Assembly (NCBI GenBank): GCA_005406025.1
Contig: BGZK01000895.1
Location: 186,001 to 250,000 of the forward strand
Length of the DNA: 64,000 nt
Source: Eumeta japonica
Lineage: Eukaryota; Arthropoda; Insecta; Lepidoptera; Psychidae
Reading direction: 5' to 3'
The notes below the pieces were generated by a model. That model was not told where the DNA came from, did no database searches, and was given only the letters and a program-made list of their open reading frames with translations. Shown one piece after another: positions 33,825 through 44,814 of the stretch; position 1 is the first letter of the stretch, and the number at the start of each line of letters is the position of its first letter. A program made the translations under genes and the position numbers.

Positions 33825-34699
33825 CGTACCTCTAAGAGAAACACGAGGTTCGAGACTGAAAATCGCGCGAGTAGTTCGCTTTTGCACCACGAAAATTCTA
33901 TGACTACCTGCAGCATGGACGTCCCAAAGCAGGACGCTATATGATATTAGGCTATGAAAACGGCCAAAATATACCAGTCTGGCGGTCTTTAATTTATTAT
34001 ATTTTTAATTGTAAATGCAGCAGAGTTTAACCTTTTCGCCGCTCACCGATATGAGAACTCCATTGAAGCTTATTATCTAAAAACACCCACAAATACAGTA
34101 GTCGCAACAAGCGTTAATTCCTTGTTTCTTATTAAAATAGTACCAGATCTATTTTCCACATTTGGAAATGAGAATTTCGTTCTGTATTCTTCGTATTACA
34201 AAGTAAATTATTTACAATATACAATTTTTAAATTTTGGAGATAGCAATGCTCACATAGTCACAATCAAGTGGATATCTTTTAATTTTGAATAATGAAAAG
34301 GTATCACCTGCAAACAGTACTATTTCATAAACGTCCTTAAGGATACCTAAATCATTAATATAAACTAAAAACCAAAACTGACCGAAGATCCATCTCAATG
34401 GCAGCCCCATGCGGACCACGAATTCAGACGATTTCATGTCATTGACATCTATCTTCTGAACCCTGTTAGTTAAATATTATATCAGAAAGTTGTGTGCAAA
34501 ACCTTTAACTAAATAATGATGTAGTTTTTCATTCAAAATTTCGTAATTTATACAGTAAAACGTTTTTAAAAGATCGGAAAACACTTCTATTGCATTTTGC
34601 GTATCCTCCAAGGCTTCAAATTTTTTTTCAAGAAGCTAAACCCCAGAATCGATTATTGAGCGATCCCGTGTGAAACCAAACTATTTTTCGGACATTAAA
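33825..34699 (-). pseudogene. LINE reverse transcriptase fragment (3' part, - strand)
   Basis: Non-LTR retrotransposon of the Jockey/CR1-like group. Read on the - strand from 34699: NNLMSEK.FGF (family: NNLLSENQFGF), EVFSDLLKTFYCINYEIL (family: LSKAFDCVNHEIL, with the catalytic aspartate changed to tyrosine), YLTNRVQKIDVN, FLVYINDLG, then IVLFAGDTFSLFK in place of FADDTSLLFK (one of the two catalytic aspartates is glycine). After frameshifts it goes on with GVFLDNKLQWSSHIG, ISYSVLLWDVHAA and VVQKRTTRAIFSLEPRVSLR. It is dead. A Helitron interrupts it at 34699/38459, and the N-terminal side continues beyond it. Confidence 0.85.
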
Positions 34700-34914
34700 T
34701 CTAAATCTAAATGCATATATAAAATGCTGATGTTTGTTTGTACAAGCAGGGTTTTGTCTATCACCACCAATTCCAACCAACTTCCCGTTTGGGTGGTAAA
34801 CACCCCTTGGTCGCACGATAAGAGTAAGGGACTTTCGTCGCGGTGAGTGAAAATGAGTGATTGTTGGTAGAGAAAATATAAATATATATATATATGTCCT
34901 TTTCTAACTTATGA

Positions 34915-35027
34915 GAACTTTCTAGAAATGATCTAGAAGACTCCAAAATGTGTGCAACTGTTACAATCGATGTGGAATGTTCTAGAAGGTTCTAAAAATT
35001 TCTAGAATTATCTAGAAAGTTCTATAA
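34915..35027 (+). promoter_or_regulatory. Dense heat-shock element array in Helitron 5' region
   Basis: Heat-shock factor binds inverted pentamers nGAAn. From 34980 to 35027 ten pentamers stand in strict 5-base register: TTC and GAA triplets at 34980, 34985, 34990, 35000, 35005, 35015 and 35020 are perfect, and those at 34995, 35010 and 35025 have one change each. A further run GAA-TTC-GAA lies at 34915-34927. This is far denser than chance. Confidence 0.8.
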
Positions 35028-35160
35028 TATCTGTATCTGTTACAATCAATCTGAAATGTTCTGGTGGGTTCTGAAAATTTCTGGAATACTCTATAAAGTT
35101 CCAAAATTAGTGCAACTGTTAAAATTGATGTGGAATGTTCTATAAAGTTCTAAAGAAATT
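34955..35160 (+). repeat. 79-bp tandem repeats carrying heat-shock elements
   Basis: Units begin at 34955, 35034 and 35113, each with a (CA)ACTGTTA.AAT..AT.TGGAATGTTCT block followed by TTCTAGAA-like pentamers. The second and third units have lost several GAA or TTC triplets (for example TTCTGG), so the first unit is the best preserved. Confidence 0.8.
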
Positions 35161-35223
35161 ATGAAATGAATTAATTCTCTTACTCATAAGCACTTCTAAC
35201 ATTTTCTAGACTATGCTATAATA

Positions 35224-35241
35224 TTCTAGAATATTCTAGAA
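35224..35241 (+). promoter_or_regulatory. Proximal perfect heat-shock element
   Basis: TTCTAGAATATTCTAGAA: four consecutive perfect pentamers (TTC 35224, GAA 35229, TTC 35234, GAA 35239). It lies about 60 bp upstream of the TATA box, the spacing typical of insect heat-shock genes. Confidence 0.85.
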
Positions 35242-35301
35242 TGAACTATTATCATCAAAAAGTTTTATAAAGATCCAGGGTAGTCTGTCACTATCCGATG
35301 G

Positions 35302-35335
35302 TATATAAACCGAAATTAAGTAAGTTTTCGTCAGT
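35302..35335 (+). promoter_or_regulatory. TATA box and initiator of the Helitron promoter
   Basis: TATATAAA (35302-35309) is followed by TCAGT (35331-35335), the arthropod initiator. With +1 at its A (35333), the TATA box begins 31 bases upstream, exactly the expected distance. The following 150 or so bases are A-rich with few Gs, like the leaders of insect hsp70 genes. They contain a short upstream frame (ATG at 35373, eight codons). Confidence 0.7.
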
Positions 35336-35619
35336 TTGATCGTACTTGCAGTCGAGAAAAGATCAATTGACAATGAGAGTATTTGAGAGTGAACAGTAAT
35401 TAAACAAATTCAAGTGATTTCAATAAGTGAAAAAGAACAAACCATCCGAATATTCTAGTGTTCTGGTACTAGAAATTTGGGTGTACTATGGTATATGAAT
35501 ATGAATATGAATTCAGTGACTTCTGGATCATAATTTTATTACATTACACATTCACAATATAAAGGCGTAAAAAAAGCATTTAAAAAACCTCAAGTGGTTT
35601 CAAAAATAAACCAAAAGTA

Positions 35620-37980
35620 GCACGTCAAATTGAAACAGAAGAACAACGGCGTTCGAATATTCGTAAAGGAGTGAAAAGAGTTAGAAAAAATTTAATCGAA
35701 GAAGAAAGAACACATATTAACGAAGAAGTGCTATTATGAATGAGAACTCTTAGAAATTTGCCAATTTGCTGATCAACGTGAAGTGGAAAATAGAAGAATT
35801 AAAGAAAGAATAGCTACGTTACGCAAAAAAACGAGCTGTAACAAGTAAAATTGAGAATTTAGAACTTCAGGCGTTCCATTATGAATGCAAAAAACAATAC
35901 AGTGAACATCCAAATATTGTCATCGGAAAAATGAAAACGATATGCGAGTATTGTTATATGAGAAAATTTAAAGGTAAAACAGCTGGTTTGAGCTGCTCGA
36001 GTTTTAATGTCAATTTGCCAGCATTAGATGTACCACTACACAATCACTCGCATATACGACTGGAAAAATACAATGTTCCGATTATTTTCCACGAAATATA
36101 CGTTGAAACATAGTTATGATGCACGACAGTATACGCAAATTTTTTGGCAAGTCAAAAAAATCCATCCAGCTACAGGTGTAGAAACTAAAAGAACGTATCA
36201 GCTATGTAATTTTTTTTTTTTACCGAATTATGGCTAGAAATGGTGAGAATAACCATATTTTAAATTGTCACCAGTTATTTCAGCAGTTTATTGTAGATGT
36301 GTATGACAAAATAAAACGGAAACATTATAATTTATTCGCCATAATCAAGGAAAGTTGCGTTCAGACGAATACATCGATTTCAAAGATGCTACCATAAATT
36401 ATGGAAACATCGATAACATAGGAAAAGTGGTCATCTTGACATCTATGTTTATTGGAATTCCACGTCACGTGCATGAATATGTTCAAGATGCGATAACTTA
36501 CGTCAGAAAATACACCAACCAGATTTATTTTCATGGGTGGAAGTCAAAGAAGAATTACAATAAGGACAGTAAGCCAGCGATCGACATAATATTGTTACCC
36601 GAGTTTTTCGTCAAAAACAAATCAAATTTATTGTCGCCATCGTGAAAAATAAAATATTCGATACTGTTATTTGCTGGATGTTTTACCAAAAACGAAGTCT
36701 GCCACATTCTCACAACTTAATTTGATTTTAGAATAAAATTCGACCGAATCAAATAGAATATATTTGACTTAAGAAATCATCAAGGCTGAGTTTCCAAGCT
36801 CGGAAGAAGATCCTGATCTTAATAGCATAATTGTAAAAAACATCGTTCATGGCCCGTGGTGTGAAAAATGTACGAAACGTTATCCGAAGCCATTTTTGAT
36901 CGAAACAGTTACAGGCGAATACGGTTATTCGAAATACAGACGTCGATCGCTAGAACAAGGTGGACTTACGATTAAAATACGAGACACTGAAAAAATTCAA
37001 GTTAACAATTAGTGGGTGGTTCCATATAATCCACTTTTATCTCAAATTTTCAATGCCCATATCAATGTTGAATACTGCAGTTTTTTAAATTCGATAAAGT
37101 ATGTATGCAAGTGCATTAATAAAGGAAGTGATATGGCTGTTTTCACAGTAACCAAAGAAAACCAGCATGATGAGATAGTACAGTATCAAATGGGTCGATA
37201 CATTATATACACCAACGAATCAATTTGGCGAATTTTAGATTTCTCAGTACACTATCGAGATCCGCCGGTTCTCCATTTATCCGTCCACTTAGAAAATAGA
37301 CAACGTGTATTTTTAACTACAGAAGAAACAACAAAAACTTGCGACGGAACCACCAACACGAACAACTTTAGTAGCTTTTTTGAACTTCGCCAGAAAGATT
37401 TTCATTTGCTGTCTTTACTCAGAAGTACAAAGCTATTATACATGGGATACAACATGTAAACAATTTAATCTTCGAAAACGTGGAATGCTAGTAGAAGGAC
37501 ATGATGGAGTGTTCAAGAGTAACATAGGACGAGCCTACACCGTGCAGCCAAAAAACGCTGAATATTTCTGTCTACATTTATTAATTCAAACCATTCGTGG
37601 CCCAACGTGTTTTGAAAATCAAAAAACTGACAATATTACATTTGTGAGACACATCGCGAAGCATATCAAAGATTGGGTCTACTAGAAAATCATTGGGTTT
37701 TGAAAGGGAATGGGAAAGATAATCATTGGGAGTTAGACATAAATGAAGCAGCCCAAACGGCAACGACAAATCAAATTCGTGAGCTATTCGAAATTACAAT
37801 AACGACATGTAATCCTTCTAATCCAAATCGGCTATGACTAAAATATCGAAAACATGTGAGCGATGATATTTTAGCTGAACTACGACAACAAAACTCGCAC
37901 TAGGAAATTAATTTTAACCAAGAAATTTTTAACAAAGCTTTGATTTCAATCGAATTTAACATATACACGACAAAGTAAGT
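35620..37980 (+). pseudogene. Helitron Rep protein remnant
   Basis: Pieces of the Rep protein lie in order but in changing frames: RKGVKRVRKNLIEEERTH; a zinc-finger-like CEYCYMRKFKGKTAGLSC; SYDARQYTQIFWQ; NHILNCHQLFQQFIVDVYDK; LRSDEYIDFKDA; NIDNIGKVVILTSMFIGIPR; PHSHNLI, which keeps the HUH nuclease histidines (36705-36713); CTKRYPKPFLIETVTGE; WVVPYNPLLSQIFNAHINVE; SIKYVCKCINKGSD; YQMGRYI; FFELRQKDFHL; and RELFEITITTCNPSNP. The two-tyrosine motif is usually YxxKY; here the second tyrosine codon is TGC (37112-37114), cysteine. No helicase motifs follow. Many stops; not functional. Confidence 0.88.
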
Positions 37981-38430
37981 ATACAAAACTAAATATTTTT
38001 TATATCTAAACCCTACCCGGGTAATAAAACAAAGCAAATAAAATCTTTTAATAAAAACACACACAAATATAGTAAATTACAAAATTATTTTTAACCTAAG
38101 TCCGTATAAAACAAAACAATATTTTTAACATCCAATTTAACATCAAGTGCGCGGCTGTCCGTAACAAATAGGAATATGATTATGTAATAACTTAATATGT
38201 AAATAATTGTGTCAATAAAAGTTAAATTTTCCATTTACTAAGGTGTTCCCATTTTAATTTATAATTATTTCAATTCGTTAATTAGTTAATTAATTTGCTA
38301 CGATCTATTTACTCCGTATGTCTAATGGTCAAATTAATCTATCAATATCTAAGATAGAAATGTATAATATCTACGTTAAAAAATAGACTCTTAAATTTTT
38401 TTATACTATTAAACATGCGATGTATTTTAA

Positions 38431-38458
38431 CCCGAGCAACGCCGGGATTTGCAGCTAG
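38431..38458 (+). repeat. Helitron 3' terminal hairpin and CTAG end
   Basis: CCCGAGCAACGCCGGG forms a short GC hairpin 8 bases before CTAG; the next base is T. This is the standard Helitron 3' end. Confidence 0.88.
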
Positions 38459-38625
38459 TTATTACTATAAAAATATAATAGAAGTTAATTTAGGATAAAG
38501 TCTTCAAAATGTCGGCAGTAAAGATATAAGCCTAAAGTTAGTGGTGTTCGATTTAGTACCTACTCTTTGAATACGGAAACGATTTTTCCTTCTTTCGTCA
38601 GGTCAGGAAACACTACATCATCGAA
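38459..38625 (-). pseudogene. LINE reverse transcriptase fragment (5' part, - strand)
   Basis: Read on the - strand: KCFDDVVFPDLTKEGKIVS (family: FPD..K..KVVPVFKKGD), then after a frameshift NFRLISLLPTF (family: NYRPISLLPTFSK), then LYFYSNN directly against the Helitron 3' end. Together with 33825-34699 it is one LINE copy split by the Helitron. How far it goes to the right of 38625 is uncertain. Confidence 0.75.
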
Positions 38626-38629
38626 ACAC

Positions 38630-41570
38630 TTATAAATATATTTTTAAAATAAAACTTGAAATATCACACAGGTATTAGGACATGATTCAAACTAGCACCC
38701 TTAGAAATCATTTCGCCAGTTGAAATATTTGAAGAAACCCTTTTACGTTTTATTATTGCTCTTTGTTACATTATTAATCCTTTGAAGCTCTGTGACTCCG
38801 ATTACACAATAAATTTATTAATTGCTCCAGTTTGAAATTACGTTACTCGGGCACAACGTAAAGCATTGTAATTCTATTCCCTCATCTCGGAGCTCTGTAG
38901 ATGTCGCTTCAGAGGAAAATTTGATCCATAAAAAAATTTAAATAAGGGGAAGTCGCTTTGTTTTTGAGCAATAAAATGTCCATAAAGATATTAATTAAGC
39001 TCGATGACGGCAAAAAATGTTTGAGAAATGTTCCCAAATCTGTGCGTTTCGATTGCTAGACTATTAATTTATAAATAAATACTTTATTACAATAGCCGGA
39101 TCAAATGAAACGCTCTCACTAGTATTTTTTTTAATCTCTATTTAAAGAACGTGGAACCGAAATGTAAGTTAATTTCGTTAGTATACAAAGAAGGTTTTAA
39201 CATTCAGAACTAGACAAACTTTCGTTTGGTAATTTTACAAAAGATTAAACTTCAAGCAGAATTAGAGTAATTATTCAGATAATTGTAGAGACAAAATTAT
39301 CATACAGTTTAAGGCCATGGTTAAGTTTTCCAGTCTGGTTTTGAATTTATTTTTCTCGTTAATTAGTGTCTATAATTAATTAAATGAAATTTTTATGAAT
39401 ATTGCTGATTTTTTTGTGTGCACAGTGGAGACAGGTATCGAAGTTGTAAACTAAAAAATATATAAATTGGATCTTGTAGTCGCTAATGTTACGTAACCAA
39501 TATGAAAAATCTTTAGTCATTTAGGCGGTATCTGAAAAACATATGGAAGGAAATCCGGAAAAATTTCCTTGCCAGTTTTCAATTTTTCGTATTTTTAAAT
39601 ATGTGACAAATTTACTTTATTTATCATTGATGGATACAAAAATAAAAATATTCTTTTTCTAAAAAAAAACAATTCAGTTATAGTTTTATGTAATGTTACT
39701 TTTAAAAAGACTTCTACCGGTTTCGACATAAGAACGCCAAATGTGGATATATATGATCTAGGTTAAAAAATAAGTTCAGCGTCTGTCAACTTTCAAGAGT
39801 CTGCTTATTAAAGAAATGTGCTAAGTATTAGAAGATACTCGGAATACGTTCGACGACAAAGCCACAGCTTTCACGTTGAAAATATTTAAAATTTAAATCC
39901 GGGATATTGATATTAGTTATTTTAGCACTAGCAGCTCTTCCTTTACGTGACGAAATGCTATAAAATGTAGAATAGAAATTTTATTCGCTACCGTCAAAAA
40001 TTAAAATTACTTTTCGTATCGCATTTGGCCCAGTAATTATTGTAATTACATCGTCGACGAAGTAACGGCACGACGACCGGAGATTTCCCGTGTCGTCGAA
40101 GATGGAATAATGCAATTACAAAGGGAAATACGTATTTTAGCCAAACAACGATTGCCATCACGAGAATTACAGAGTTTCGAAGTTATTCAAAGTTGTACGG
40201 AACAATTTGTACAAATAATGGCTCCAGTGGAGACGAACCTAAATATGGAAAGGAGCTACTTTTTGAAGGAAATTATAAGACATTTTAATTATGTTCTTTG
40301 CGTTAATGAAAAATCGTGTGAAGTCTTTAACACGACTCATGTTGAGACCAAATAATCTGAAATCAAATCTTCAATTAAAATGAAACAGTGGCAAGGCAAT
40401 CTCAATGAGTTCGTTTTGTACTGCCCCTATGCTAATACAATTTAATCAAAATTTAAAAATATATATGATTGAGTACCTTTTGTACCTTTTGAAACAAAAC
40501 TTTTTTATTTGGCGTTATTGCAAATATAACGCAAATTAAAATTTACTAGGTAATTTTTCAATCAAGATACAAAGCATATATCTAAGTCGAGATTATTATT
40601 GAAAGATAAATTGTATACGATATATAATATTAAATAATACCATGTGTCTACCCGGGTGGAGTCACAAGCAAAGATAGTTTTTATTAAACGTAATACATAA
40701 AAATGTATTAGATAAAAAAATTGGAAGTATTTATTGCATGTCCGCCAGGAAGGAAACACAACTATAGCTATTATTAAAGATCTAACAATTAATAAAGGCC
40801 TAAAATTTAATAAACATGATCCAAAGAAAGATCGCTCTATATTAAAATAAAAAGAATTCAAAATTCATTAAATACATGTATCGCGACTTTTCTCAATTCC
40901 GTTTTAAATATCTTTCCAATTAAAAATATTATTATATTAATCACCTTAAGCGAAACGATTTTATTTTACATCACGTTTATATCATGTATACTATGCCCAT
41001 TCTGCGTTTAAAAATCCACAAACTAAACGCATATTTATTACAATTAGAAAAACGTAAGGTAATCTCATGAAATCTGTCTACATATAAAAAAAAAGGTGAC
41101 AAAGGATGAAGTAATTTTTTCGCTTATCTTCTGGTAATGAGAACAGAGGATAACGCACGCCCCCTTCCCAGAATGAGCCGTAAAATCGTGACACGATGTA
41201 CCGCCGCCTCCTAGACATAGCGGGGTTATGGAATAGTATCGATGACACTAATCAATGGCGATGAAATGAATATATGAGCTGTATATAAGTTTAAACAGAT
41301 GAGTTGTCGTTTTCAACGTCGTTAAATGCTTAAATATTTCATGAAAAACGGCATCACCAGACGAGAACTCACCGTGACAGCGTGACATGACATGACGCGA
41401 CCCACAGTGGTAGCGAGATCGGGTATCGTGAAAAGTAGCGGTAGCTTACACTATAGTAATTATTGCATGTACGTGAAAGAACGTTGCATGTACGTGGAAT
41501 TATTTTATTCCAAATGTAACATGGAATAATATATTCCTCGTGGGTGAAACTACAGAGCGTACAATCAATT
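38630..41570. other. No gene confirmed
   Basis: AT-rich. A short open stretch at 40110-40355 (+) reads MQLQREIRILAKQRLPSREL with some coding character, but it lacks convincing splice sites or family similarity. Nothing else was recognised. Confidence 0.4.
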
Positions 41571-41574
41571 AATG

Positions 41575-41765
41575 AATGTTGAAAACGACAGCAAAATCGT
41601 AATAGAAAACGAGATCGGCATTGAAAATCGAGAACACCGAGCGAGTAATTCAGCAAGATTGGGAACAAAACCAAAATCGGAACAGATAGTGTAATCGAAA
41701 TTCAAATGTACGTCATAAGTGGGATTGGAATCGTGGCTGGAAGAGGGATCGCTGGACACAACAGA
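41575..41765 (-). repeat. Hexamer-array dispersed repeat, copy 2 (reverse)
   Basis: Purine-rich units around AAATCGGAAC, GAGATCGGCATTG, GGGATTGGAATCG, irregular in spacing. The strand asymmetry and unit types are those of the copy at 14480-14640. Confidence 0.6.
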
Positions 41766-41769
41766 CGAA

Positions 41770-43380
41770 GAAATTCATTTTATTTCACTGCGAACGAAAC
41801 TGCAGGCCGAAGCTAGAATGAAATAAATTTGTGGAATGGCGTGACACGTCAAAATCATAAAACAAAACAAGATTTTTATTTTAAAAGTACAGTAGCTTAA
41901 AATTAAATAAAATAGGACGCTTTTCCTTTTTTTTTTTTGTATTCCCCAATCCTTCGAAAATATATTATATGATTCTTAGTCTAATTTCATAAATGTATGT
42001 ATGAAATTACGTTTAGTGTTATATAGTTATTACTTCAAATAAGCGCAAGCAAACCCATAATAGTTTTAATAAGAATTAAGTTCATTGAATTGAATTAGTT
42101 GAAATAAGTAAAATGTACGAAATCAAAACACTCGAGTCGAAAACAATTCTACACCAAAATATATTTACATACGCCACTTCAAAACACTATACAGTAGGTA
42201 CAAGCGTAAGAACAATTTAACATAACTTCGTATAAAATGATCTTATACAAACAAACACATTACTCGATCTCCTGTGACATAAAGGTAGGACCTTTATGTA
42301 AACCGAGCACACGTAAATATAATATCACAATGTATCAGAATGGGTTTCTTGCACGCGTTAAAAGTATACCATGTGAGCGAAAAGAAAGCAATATTAACTC
42401 TATGGCGACAGCTGGTAAGTTATGGAAGTCGTAGAAATAAACCGCGAAATATTATATTCATTGTTAGAGGAAAACGTGATTATTTTGTTTTGTGTCTGCG
42501 CACAACAGAAACTGTGCAGTGAAATATAGCATCTTGACTTACATAAATATGTTATAAACGCGAATAAAATTTGAAATGAAAAAAAATCTGCGAACAAAAA
42601 CAATGACAGAAATAACATCAAATTAAAATATCATAAAAATATTTTTATATCATTCCACTGCATATTATTGCGATTTTTCCTAGATTTATGATAAATATAA
42701 AAATAATTTACCGCATGGAAAAGCAATATTTCACATAGATCACGATAACGTCTTTAGGTTCTCGTGGCGGAGTAGCGATAACGGTCTGGTAGCTGTTACC
42801 GAGGTGTGTTAGGCACGGCGAACCCGAAAGATGAATAGGTGACCGTCCAGATATGGCGACATTTAGCTCAAGCACCCTTATGCCTCTGAAGCCTTATTGA
42901 GGCTCTTTCGACCGACGTGCCGTCAGTCAGTCATTAAGCAGAGACCTAGACCCATCTTAAAAATATCTAGAAGTAAAATAGATCGCCCGTTTTCATACTA
43001 TACGAGTACCTAGTAGAAACAATCAATTTTTTCTAAACTAAAGCCAGAATTGACCCACAATATTGAGTAAAACTGTGCCACTGAATGAGGCTTAACATTG
43101 CTCACGCTAAGTATTTACTAGTGTGATCGTGTAACATACGGCATGCATATCATAAATGAGCAAATAACCTATAATAAGAATTAATATTGTAAATCATTGA
43201 GAGCAAATATTATAAAATACTGTAAATAAATAAATACATTTATATATCAATATGTAAATAATTTTATGTAATTAATACTTAATAATAAAAGAAGACACAA
43301 TAAAAAAGCTAGGTGTTTCGTTGAGAGGTAATATGTGTAACCATAGGTGGGGTTCACCTTTGGAATATAATTTAATCACT
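41770..43380. other. No gene seen
   Basis: AT-rich with one GC-richer patch at 42760-42960 (TGGCGGAGTAGC ... GGCGAACCCG ... GCCGTCAGTCAGTC). The patch has no open frame and only a loose likeness to a tRNA-type A box. Confidence 0.35.
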
Positions 43381-43384
43381 AAAA

Positions 43385-43500
43385 CTTCATCATCATCATC
43401 ATCGCTCAACCTTCGACCAGTCGTAATGACTGAAAGGGACAAGTTCCGATATACCGAAGGGAGCGTAAATATCGGGGGGAGTGTAGGTTCTAGTCTGGAT
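43385..43500 (+). repeat. Repeat fragment with (CAT)n start
   Basis: TTCATCATCATCATCATCG followed by CGACCAGTCGTAATGACTG. (CAT)n followed by a CCA/GTCGT-type segment resembles the tail of a LINE-derived repeat common in Lepidoptera. The assignment is tentative. Confidence 0.3.
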
Positions 43501-44059
43501 TAGGAGTGACGGGGGTGTAGAGCCAGCCGGTATTCGTGCATCCTTTAGCCAGAAACTGGATTCGGGATAGGTAATAGATACTATAGTGTGTCAATAAATA
43601 CAGTGGGGAAGGTATGTTCCTTTTGTTTCTCTTCCGTTCTTCGTTTCTTTTGTTTGGTGAAGGCTTTGACGTCCATTTCTGAGAGTTGGAACAATTCATC
43701 TGTAGCCTTTGTAATTTCTACTGTACTCTGTACTTATGCCGTTTATTCTTCTTGGTTCCTGTTGTAAAAACTACTGTCTTGTTAAGCGGATCTCCCAAGT
43801 GCGAATAACTTTCTATTGTAGAAGAACTTAAAGCAAGTAGTATATAAAAATCTCAAAGCAACGAATTAAAAATTCTTTATTACTTTGTATAAAGACACGC
43901 GATTTTGACTTTGTTGCCGTGAACTAAGCAAACTTTACTGTTCTAAATACTGTCGCGTACTAGCCAGCCCGGCAAATGTGGTTCTCCCCTTTCTCGCCAG
44001 TGGCTCGCCCTTATCGCTAGCGCCTGCAGCTCCGCCAGAATGGGCTTATAATTAATTCC

Positions 44060-44340
44060 TTTTTCATTTGTATCTGTCGATGTCAATTTCAATCCCGTTC
44101 TCGCTTTAGATTATGATCCCAGTCACACTTTTGATTCTCCTCCCGTCCCTACACTCGTTATCGACCCCAGTCTTTCCATTTCGTTAACGGTCCCACCTTT
44201 GATTCTAATTTTGGTTTCATTTTCGATTCTGCTTTCCGTCCTGCTTTTAATTCCGATTCCACTGTTAGTCGCAGTTCCGATTTGAACAAAAACACGTACG
44301 GGGTAAAATAAAATATAAACTATATTACTCGTAGGTAGTG
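44060..44340 (+). repeat. Hexamer-array dispersed repeat, copy 3
   Basis: Pyrimidine-rich units (GATTCTCCTCCCG, TCGACCCCAG, TTTCGATTCTGC, AATTCCGATTCCAC) end in CAGTTCCGATTTGAAC. A flank with TAGTGTAGCTTTCTGTGAAT follows that matches the one after the array at 55990-56220. Confidence 0.65.
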
Positions 44341-44344
44341 TAGC

Positions 44345-44810
44345 TTTCTGTGAATTAAAGAATTATTAAAATCGTCTTAGGAATATATATTCATAGATGA
44401 AATTAAACGCAAATTTTGACAGCTTAATTTATTCATGAGTAGTATAGCTATTTATCATTAAAAAAATATTTAATATCGATTCAGTAGTTCGGTTTAGTAG
44501 TACAAATATGCCTATGAAACTGGGGACAAATGATTGTTTCTTTTTTCAGAAACGTTCCGAGCGTGCATACAAAATATCACCAATTTCTACATAATCAGAT
44601 CATGATTATGGAGAAATTGAAGATAGCTTAGATATGCAAAGAGAACAAACATACAAACATTTATTTTTATATATTTGAATTCCTCCATCTTTTGTATCGA
44701 TCAATATCTCCGTCTCTGTTTCGCTTTTGATTCCGATACAAAAAAAAATACTTCTATCCGTCGTTCGAAATTTGGATTACGGTGATGAATTTATAAATAA
44801 ATCCCTTAAT
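44345..44810. other. No gene seen
   Basis: Probably further decayed flank of the hexamer-array repeat (CAGTAGTTCGGTTTAGTAGT near 44482). Confidence 0.35.
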
Positions 44811-44814
44811 AAAA

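Larger units (their letters stand above)
34700..38458 (+). mobile_element. Helitron with both ends, helicase region deleted
   Basis: Rolling-circle transposon. The 5' end is TC at 34700 after an A. The 3' end is CTAG at 38455-38458 before a T, preceded by a hairpin with CCCG and CGGG arms (38431-38446). Helitrons insert between A and T without target duplication, as seen here. The position of the 5' end is supported by the surrounding LINE: removing 34700-38458 joins its frame to give SNNLMSEK. Inside are a 79-bp tandem array rich in heat-shock elements, a TATA/initiator promoter, and a degenerate Rep region. The helicase half is absent, so the copy is internally deleted and non-autonomous. 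Full-length relatives are usually nearer 5.5-6 kb (family knowledge). Confidence 0.88.

Noticed and set aside
40110..40355. + strand open frame of 81 codons (MQLQREIRILAKQ...)
   Set aside because: It has some coding look, but no splice signals, recognised family or compositional contrast. Chance or an old element is equally likely.
42760..42960. Possible tRNA-derived SINE head (TGGCGGAGTAGC, GGCGAACCCG)
   Set aside because: The A-box likeness is loose, the B box does not fit GGTTCGANTCC, and no cloverleaf could be drawn.
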